10,355 nt of DNA, taken from contig JAHDHM010000097.1 in NCBI GenBank assembly GCA_020631315.1, forward strand, positions 1-10,355, given 5' to 3'. Shown here piece after piece: positions 5,687-10,355 of the stretch. The notes under the pieces are model-generated. The model was not told where the DNA came from. It searched no databases and saw nothing but the letters and a program-made list of their open reading frames with translations. The number at the start of each line of letters is the position of its first letter. Positions within the stretch are counted from its first letter, which is position 1. The DNA comes from Acidimicrobiales bacterium (GTDB lineage: Bacteria; Actinomycetota; Acidimicrobiia; Acidimicrobiales; Poriferisodaliceae). The position numbers were made by a program, and so were the translations under genes.

Positions 5687-6952
5687 TTGTCTTCTCGCCC
5701 CGTTCTCAGGGACCGCTACTCGTTCGGCAAGCTGAACGAGGTGCTCGAACTGCCCGATCTGATCGGTGTTCAGCGCAACTCGTTCCAGCGCTTCCTCGAT
5801 CTCGGCCTCGCCGAGACCTTCGCGGACATCAGCCCGATCACCGACTTCAGCGGTTCGCTGCGGTTGGAGCTCGAGTTCGATCCCGACGATGAGGATCTGC
5901 GCCCGCCGCCGAAGTTCTCGGTGGAGGAGTGCAAGGAAAAGGACATGACCTACGCGGCGCCGATCTTCGTGCGCGCGCGGTTCATGAACTCCTCGACCGG
6001 TGAGATCAAGGAGCAGACGGTCTTCATGGGGGACTTCCCGATGATGACCGACAAGGGCACGTTCATCATCAACGGCACCGAGCGTGTCGTCGTGTCCCAG
6101 CTCGTCCGTTCGCCCGGCGTCATCTTCCAGCCCGGCGAGCGCTATCGCCTGCGCAACATGGCCAAGCACCAGCTGGTCACGGGCACCATCCACCCCTACC
6201 GCGGTGAGTGGATGGAGTTCGACGTCGAGCACAAGCCGGGCAAGGACGTCACCGCCGGCTGCCGTGTCGCTCGCAAGCGTCGCCTGAGCCTGTTCACCTT
6301 GCTCCGTGCCCTCGGCTTCGACGAGGAGAACGAGCCCGGCTTCCTCGATCGCTTCGTCAACCACTTCGCCTTCCTCGAGGGTCAGTGGGAGAAGGATCAG
6401 CACATCGCTCCCACCCAGGAGGAGTCGCTGATCGAGATCTACAAGCGCGCTCGTCCGGGCGAGCCGCCCACCCCCGAAGCCGCCACGAACTACTTCAACA
6501 ACGCGTTCTTCGAGGAGCGTCGCTACGCCCTCAGCCGCGTCGGCCGCTACAAGCTCAACCGCAAGCTCGGTCCCGAGCTCGACCGGATCGAAGAGCTGTT
6601 CGGCGTCACCCTCGAGCGCCCGGAAGAGGACCAGAACGTCCTGTCCCGTGCCGAGGTGTTGGCCGCCGTCACCTACATGCTCCACCTCGCCGACGCCGAG
6701 CCGGGCTACCGCCTCGACGATCAGGACCACTTCGCCAACCGCCGCATCCGCAGCGTCGGCGAGCTGATCCAGAACCAGGTGCGCATCGGCCTGTCGCGTA
6801 TGGAGCGCGTCGTGCGTGAGCGCATGACCACTCAGGACGTCGAGGCCATCACCCCGCAGACCCTGATCAACATCCGGCCCGTCGTGGCGGCGATCAAGGA
6901 GTTCTTCGGAACCTCCCAGCTGTCGCAGTTCATGGGTCAACCCGCGGGCTGA
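5687..6952 (+). CDS. rpoB: RNA polymerase beta subunit, N-terminal part, ended by a premature stop
   Basis: This 421-residue segment covers the beta protrusion and lobe: [22 protein letters not shown], then [20 protein letters not shown] with [13 protein letters not shown], and [20 protein letters not shown] near the end. It breaks off at TGA 6950-6952 directly after GTSQLSQFM, inside the rifampicin-binding pocket. The start is probably TTG 5687, because GGGAG (5677-5681) lies 5 bases upstream. An in-frame GTG at 5669 has no ribosome-binding site. By itself the fragment could not make a working subunit. The coding frame resumes unchanged after the stop, so this and the next segment are one gene. 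Confidence 0.9.
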   Translation: MSSRPVLRDRYSFGKLNEVLELPDLIGVQRNSFQRFLDLGLAETFADISPITDFSGSLRLELEFDPDDEDLRPPPKFSVEECKEKDMTYAAPIFVRARFMNSSTGEIKEQTVFMGDFPMMTDKGTFIINGTERVVVSQLVRSPGVIFQPGERYRLRNMAKHQLVTGTIHPYRGEWMEFDVEHKPGKDVTAGCRVARKRRLSLFTLLRALGFDEENEPGFLDRFVNHFAFLEGQWEKDQHIAPTQEESLIEIYKRARPGEPPTPEAATNYFNNAFFEERRYALSRVGRYKLNRKLGPELDRIEELFGVTLERPEEDQNVLSRAEVLAAVTYMLHLADAEPGYRLDDQDHFANRRIRSVGELIQNQVRIGLSRMERVVRERMTTQDVEAITPQTLINIRPVVAAIKEFFGTSQLSQFMGQPAG

Positions 6953-6964
6953 CCCCCCGTCCTC
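6930..6964 (+). other. Lesion in the rifampicin-resistance region of rpoB
   Basis: Between GTSQLSQFM and [20 protein letters not shown] the family has 16 residues (DQxNPLxGLTHKRRLS-like). Here there are 11 codons, GQPAG-stop-PPVLA, a net loss of 15 bases. Pieces of the expected peptide are visible in different frames: VNP at 6936-6944, AG at 6944-6949 in the normal frame, Thr at 6952-6954, Arg at 6958-6960, then LAALGPGG back in frame from 6962. Several small deletions, summing to a multiple of three, explain this best. The segment is also a hairpin: GGGTCA (6934-6939) pairs with TGACCC (6950-6955) around CCCGCGGG. Confidence 0.85.
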
Positions 6965-9247
6965 GCGGCGCTCGGTCCGGGTGGTCTCTCCCGCGAGCGT
7001 GCCGGCTTCGAGGTCCGTGACGTCCACTTCAGCCACTACGGCCGCATGTGCCCGATCGAGACGCCGGAAGGCCCGAACATCGGCCTCATCGGTGGTCTGG
7101 CCTCGTTCGCGCAGGTGAACGACTTCGGCTTCATCGAGTCGCCGTATCGCCGGGTCGAGAACGGCAAGGTCTCGGACGAGGTCATGTACCTCACCGCCGA
7201 CGAGGAGGAGGAGTACGTCGTCGCGCAGGCGAACGCTCCGCTCAACGCCGACGGCACGTTCATGAACGACCGAGTCCTCGTCCGCAAGAGCCCGCAGGGT
7301 GCGAGCCTCTCGGACCTCAAGCTCCAGATGGAGCGCGACACGTACTTCGCCGCGACCACCGAGGTCGGCTTCGTGCCCGCCGACGAGGTCCAGCTGATGG
7401 ACGTCTCGCCGAAGCAGATCATCTCGGTCGCCACCGCGCTCATCCCGTTCCTCGAGCACGACGACGCCAACCGTGCCCTCATGGGCGCGAACATGCAGCG
7501 TCAGGCCGTGCCGCTGATTCGTGCCGAAGCCCCGTTCATCGGCACCGGCATCGAGGAGCGCGCTGCGCACGACGCAGCGGACATGATCCTCGCCGCCGAC
7601 GACGGCACCATCTCCGACCTGTCGGGTGACTACATCGAGGTCGAGTACAAGAAGCTCGGTCGTCAGCGCCACCGCCTGTCGAAGTTCCGTCGCTCGAACC
7701 AGGACACCTGCATCAACCAGAAGATCCGCGTCAGCGCCGGTCAGAAGGTGAAGGCCGGTCAGGTCCTGGCCGACGGCCCGTCGACCGACCACGGTGAACT
7801 CGCCCTCGGCAAGAACCTCATGACCACCTACATGGTCTGGGAGGGCTACAACTTCGAGGACGCCATCATCTTGAGTGAGCGTCTCGTGCGTGACGACGTC
7901 ATGACGTCGATCCACATCCACGAGTACGAGATCGACGCCCGCGACACGAAGCTCGGCCCGGAGGAGATCACCCGGGACATCCCGAACCTCTCCGACGAGG
8001 TCCTCGGCGATCTCGACGAGCGCGGCATCATCCGCGTCGGCGCCGAGGTCAGCCCCGGCGACGTGCTCGTCGGCAAGGTCACCCCGAAGGGCGAGACCGA
8101 GCTCACCCCCGAAGAGCGCCTCCTTCGTGCGATCTTCGGCGAGAAGGCCCGTGAGGTGCGTGACACCTCGCTCAAGGTCCCGCACGGTGAGAACGGTGTC
8201 GTTACCGACATCAAGGTGTACAGCCGCTCCGACCAGCACGAGCTGCCCCCGGGCGTCAACCAGCTGGTCCGTGTCTACGTCGCCCAGAAGCGCAAGATCA
8301 GCGTCGGTGACAAGCTGGCCGGCCGCCACGGCAACAAGGGCGTCATCTCCAAGATCCTTCCGATCGAGGACATGCCGTACCTCGCCGACGGCACTCCCGT
8401 CGACATCATCCTCAGCCCGCTCGGCGTGCCGAGCCGAATGAACGTCGGCCAGGTGCTCGAGTCGCACCTCGGTTACGCCGCCCGCTGGGGTTGGAACGTC
8501 GACGGCCAGTCCGTCGGTGACGAGCCGATCCGCCCGGGTGTCACCAAGACCCGCCCGATCACCCAGCCGTCGGTTCACGTGGCCACGCCGGTGTTCGACG
8601 GTGCCAAGTGGGACGAGACCGAGCTGTCGGGCACGCACCCGACGATCAAGACGATCCTCGGCAACCTCAACCCCGACGGCGTCGACGGCGAGCGTCTGAT
8701 GACCGACGAGGGCAAGGCGCAGCTGTTCAACGGCCGCACCGGCGAGCCCTACGACGCGCCGACGATGGTCGGCTTCAGCTACATCCTGAAGCTCGCCCAC
8801 CTCGTCGACGACAAGATCCACGCCCGCTCCACGGGTCCGTACTCGATGATCACCCAGCAGCCGCTCGGTGGTAAGGCACAGTTCGGTGGTCAGCGCTTCG
8901 GTGAGATGGAGGTGTGGGCGCTCGAGGCCTACGGCGCGGCGTACTGCCTCCAGGAGCTGCTCACCATCAAGTCCGACGACGTCCTCGGCCGGGTGAAGGT
9001 CTACGAGGCCATCGTCAAGGGTGAGAACATCCCCGAGCCCGGCATCCCCGAGTCCTTCAAGGTGCTCATCAAGGAGATGCAGGCGCTGTGCCTCAACGTC
9101 GAGGTCATCAGCCACGCCGGCGATCAGATCGACATGCAGGGTCTCGACGAGGACGTGTTCCGCGCCGAGGAGTCCCTGGGCATCGACATCAGCCGCCCGG
9201 AGCGGGGATCCGACGAGGAGGACGAGATGCGGAGGCAGCGGATCTGA
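6953..9247 (+). CDS. rpoB: RNA polymerase beta subunit, C-terminal part
   Basis: This is the rest of beta in the same frame as the N-terminal part; positions below count from TTG 5687. It includes [18 protein letters not shown] (about 453-470), the active-site segment [15 protein letters not shown] (720-734), [19 protein letters not shown] (874-892) with its catalytic-centre lysines, and the C-terminal clamp [20 protein letters not shown] (1067-1086). It ends [18 protein letters not shown], usual for actinobacterial beta. Total coding length with the lesion is 1186 codons, normal for the phylum. The first ATG after the stop (7046) has no ribosome-binding site and lies downstream of conserved beta sequence, so it is not a natural start. 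rpoC follows after 50 bases. Confidence 0.92.
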   Translation, partial: PPVLAALGPGGLSRERAGFEVRDVHFSHYGRMCPIETPEGPNIGLIGGLASFAQVNDFGFIESPYRRVENGKVSDEVMYLTADEEEEYVVAQANAPLNADGTFMNDRVLVRKSPQGASLSDLKLQMERDTYFAATTEVGFVPADEVQLMDVSPKQIISVATALIPFLEHDDANRALMGANMQRQAVPLIRAEAPFIGTGIEERAAHDAADMILAADDGTISDLSGDYIEVEYKKLGRQRHRLSKFRRSNQDTCINQKIRVSAGQKVKAGQVLADGPSTDHGELALGKNLMTTYMVWEGYNFEDAIILSERLVRDDVMTSIHIHEYEIDARDTKLGPEEITRDIPNLSDEVLGDLDERGIIRVGAEVSPGDVLVGKVTPKGETELTPEERLLRAIFGEKAREVRDTSLKVPHGENGVVTDIKVYSRSDQHELPPGVNQLVRVYVAQKRKISVGDKLAGRHGNKGVISKILPIEDMPYLADGTPVDIILSPLGVPSRMNVGQVLESHLGYAARWGWNVDGQSVGDEPIRPGVTKTRPITQPSVHVATPVFDGAKWDETELSGTHPTIKTILGNLNPDGVDGERLMTDEGKAQLFNGRTGEPYDAPTMVGFSYILKLAHLVDDKIHARSTGPYSMITQQPLGGKAQFGGQRFGEMEVWALEAYGAAYCLQELLTIKSDDVLGRVKVYEAIVKGENIPEPGIPESFKVLIKEMQALCLNVEVISHAGDQIDMQGLDEDVFRAEESLGIDISRPERGSDEEDEMRRQRI

Positions 9248-9297
9248 CGGCCTGAGCCGCAGTTCCGTTCCGACCGCCTCTCAACAGGAGACACCAC

Positions 9298-10355
9298 ATG
9301 ATCGACGTCAACGACTTCTCCGACATCCGCATCGGTCTCGCGACCGCCGACGCCATCCGGACCTGGTCCAACGGCGAGGTGAAGAAGCCCGAGACCATCA
9401 ACTACCGCACGCTCAAGCCCGAGAAGGACGGCCTCTTCTGCGAGAAGATCTTCGGCCCGTCCAAGGACTGGGAGTGCGCCTGTGGCAAGTACAAGCGCGT
9501 CCGCTTCAAGGGCATCATCTGCGAGCGCTGTGGCGTGGAGGTCACCCGCGCCAAGGTGCGTCGTGAGCGCATGGGCCACATCGAACTCGCGGCGCCTGCC
9601 GTGCACATCTGGTACCTGCGTGGCACCCGTTCGTGGCTGGCCTACCTGCTCATGGGCACCGAGGCCCGTGAGGAGCTGAAGGCCAAGCAGCTCGAGCGCG
9701 TCATCTACTTCGCCGCCAACCTCGTCGGTTGGGTCGACGAGGAGCGTCGCCACGAGGACCTCCCGCGTCTCGAGGCCGAGATGCGTGAGGAGCTCGACGC
9801 CATCGAGTCCGAGCGCGACGTGGAGATCGACCGTCTCTTCAAGCGTCAGGAAGCCGAGCTCGCCGAGCTCGAGAACGACGGCGCCAAGGACAAGGACCTG
9901 AAGGCCCGCCAGCGCGACAACGAGCGCGAGGTCGCGGCCCTGCGCGAGGAGTACGAGGAGGAGCTCGAGCTCGTCCAGCGTGTCTTCGACGAGTTCAAGG
10001 ACCTGCACAGCCGCAAGATCCTCGAAGACGAGCTGCTCTGGCGTGAGCTCGTCGACCGCTACGGCGAGTACTTCGAGGGCGGCATGGGTGCCGAGGCCAT
10101 CTCGCGCCTGCTCGACCGCATCGACCTCGACTCCGAGGAAGAGAAGCTCCGCGAGCAGATCGATCCGCCGGAGGGCATGAAGCCCCTCTCGGTGCAGCGC
10201 AAGCAGAAGGCCATCAAGCGCCTGAAGATCGTGACCTCGTTCAACCGTCGCGACGAGCACGGCCGCCGGATCAACGATCCGAAGGCCATGATCCTCGACT
10301 CGGTTCCGGTGATCCCGCCGGAGCTGCGCCCGATGGTGCAGCTCGACGGTGGCCG
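9298..10355 (+). CDS. rpoC: RNA polymerase beta' subunit (5' part, runs off the window)
   Basis: The first 352 codons of beta', which with beta forms the catalytic cleft. [20 protein letters not shown] opens the clamp. The N-terminal zinc ribbon has Cys60, Cys62, Cys75 and Cys78 ([13 protein letters not shown], then CERCGVEVT). [20 protein letters not shown] sequence follows. Residues ~148-240 are a highly charged helical insertion, probably coiled coil, as in actinobacterial beta'. [11 protein letters not shown] and [20 protein letters not shown] end the visible part, just before the catalytic domain. AGGAG at 9286-9290, 7 bases before ATG 9298, decides the start. It is co-transcribed with rpoB, with no hairpin in the 50-base gap. 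Confidence 0.97.
   Translation, partial: MIDVNDFSDIRIGLATADAIRTWSNGEVKKPETINYRTLKPEKDGLFCEKIFGPSKDWECACGKYKRVRFKGIICERCGVEVTRAKVRRERMGHIELAAPAVHIWYLRGTRSWLAYLLMGTEAREELKAKQLERVIYFAANLVGWVDEERRHEDLPRLEAEMREELDAIESERDVEIDRLFKRQEAELAELENDGAKDKDLKARQRDNEREVAALREEYEEELELVQRVFDEFKDLHSRKILEDELLWRELVDRYGEYFEGGMGAEAISRLLDRIDLDSEEEKLREQIDPPEGMKPLSVQRKQKAIKRLKIVTSFNRRDEHGRRINDPKAMILDSVPVIPPELRPMVQLDGG

Noticed and set aside
6934..6960. Programmed frameshift or stop-codon readthrough in rpoB
   Set aside because: The frame is the same on both sides, so no frameshift is needed, and readthrough would still leave the conserved 16-residue spacing 5 residues short and scrambled.
5630..9115. A 1161-codon open frame on the minus strand across rpoB
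   Set aside because: It mirrors rpoB codon by codon. High third-position GC removes stops from the antisense frame, and its protein is Leu/Val/Asp/Arg-rich with no recognisable domain. That it runs through the rpoB lesion without a stop is not evidence of coding.
7046..9247. A separate second beta-subunit gene starting at ATG 7046 (naturally split rpoB)
   Set aside because: No ribosome-binding site precedes 7046, and conserved beta residues (LAALGPGG onward) are encoded in frame just before it, from 6962. A real split would not fall in the drug-binding pocket with three-frame remnants.
9124..10260. A 378-codon minus-strand open frame across the rpoB-rpoC junction
   Set aside because: Antisense shadow of two certain genes, with the same compositional cause and no motif.

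Overview
The window is GC-rich chromosomal DNA from an actinobacterium. It carries the transcription/translation core locus in the order tuf (3' end) - ECF sigma factor - zinc-finger anti-sigma factor - tRNA-Trp - secE - nusG - rplK - rplA - rplJ - rplL - rpoB - rpoC (5' end). Every gene is on the + strand. The tRNA-Trp/secE/nusG/rplK/rplA order, the NusG with a long acidic N-terminal extension and the charged helical insertion near the RpoC N-terminus all fit Actinomycetota. I infer a deep lineage such as Acidimicrobiia (Ilumatobacter-like) from the general style of the proteins, but I could not test that.

Region 1 (1-1230): the last codons of EF-Tu, two strong hairpins, then an ECF sigma factor and a ZAS-type membrane anti-sigma factor that overlap by 11 bases. 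A regulatory pair here, between tuf and tRNA-Trp, is the unusual gene-content feature. Region 2 (1231-2481): tRNA-Trp(CCA), secE and nusG; secE and nusG overlap at an ATGA. They supply the SecYEG translocon and the NusG elongation factor. Region 3 (2482-5190): the L11, L1, L10 and L7/L12 genes, each preceded by 109-198 noncoding bases rich in inverted repeats. The best is an L10-type leader before rplJ whose last hairpin buries the rplJ ribosome-binding site. Region 4 (5191-5686): a 496-base gap holding a 14-bp terminator-like hairpin, an array of 23-bp tandem repeats and two sigma-A-like promoters for rpoBC. Region 5 (5687-10355): rpoB and the first 352 codons of rpoC.

The most striking observation is that rpoB is broken. 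An in-frame TGA at 6950-6952 sits inside the rifampicin-resistance-determining region, the net length there is 15 bases short, and remnants of the conserved residues lie in all three frames. The rest of rpoB is intact and in the same frame on both sides. A cluster of small deletions at a DNA hairpin, from sequencing/assembly error or a real mutation, explains this better than a naturally split subunit. No mobile element, CRISPR array or phage gene was seen.
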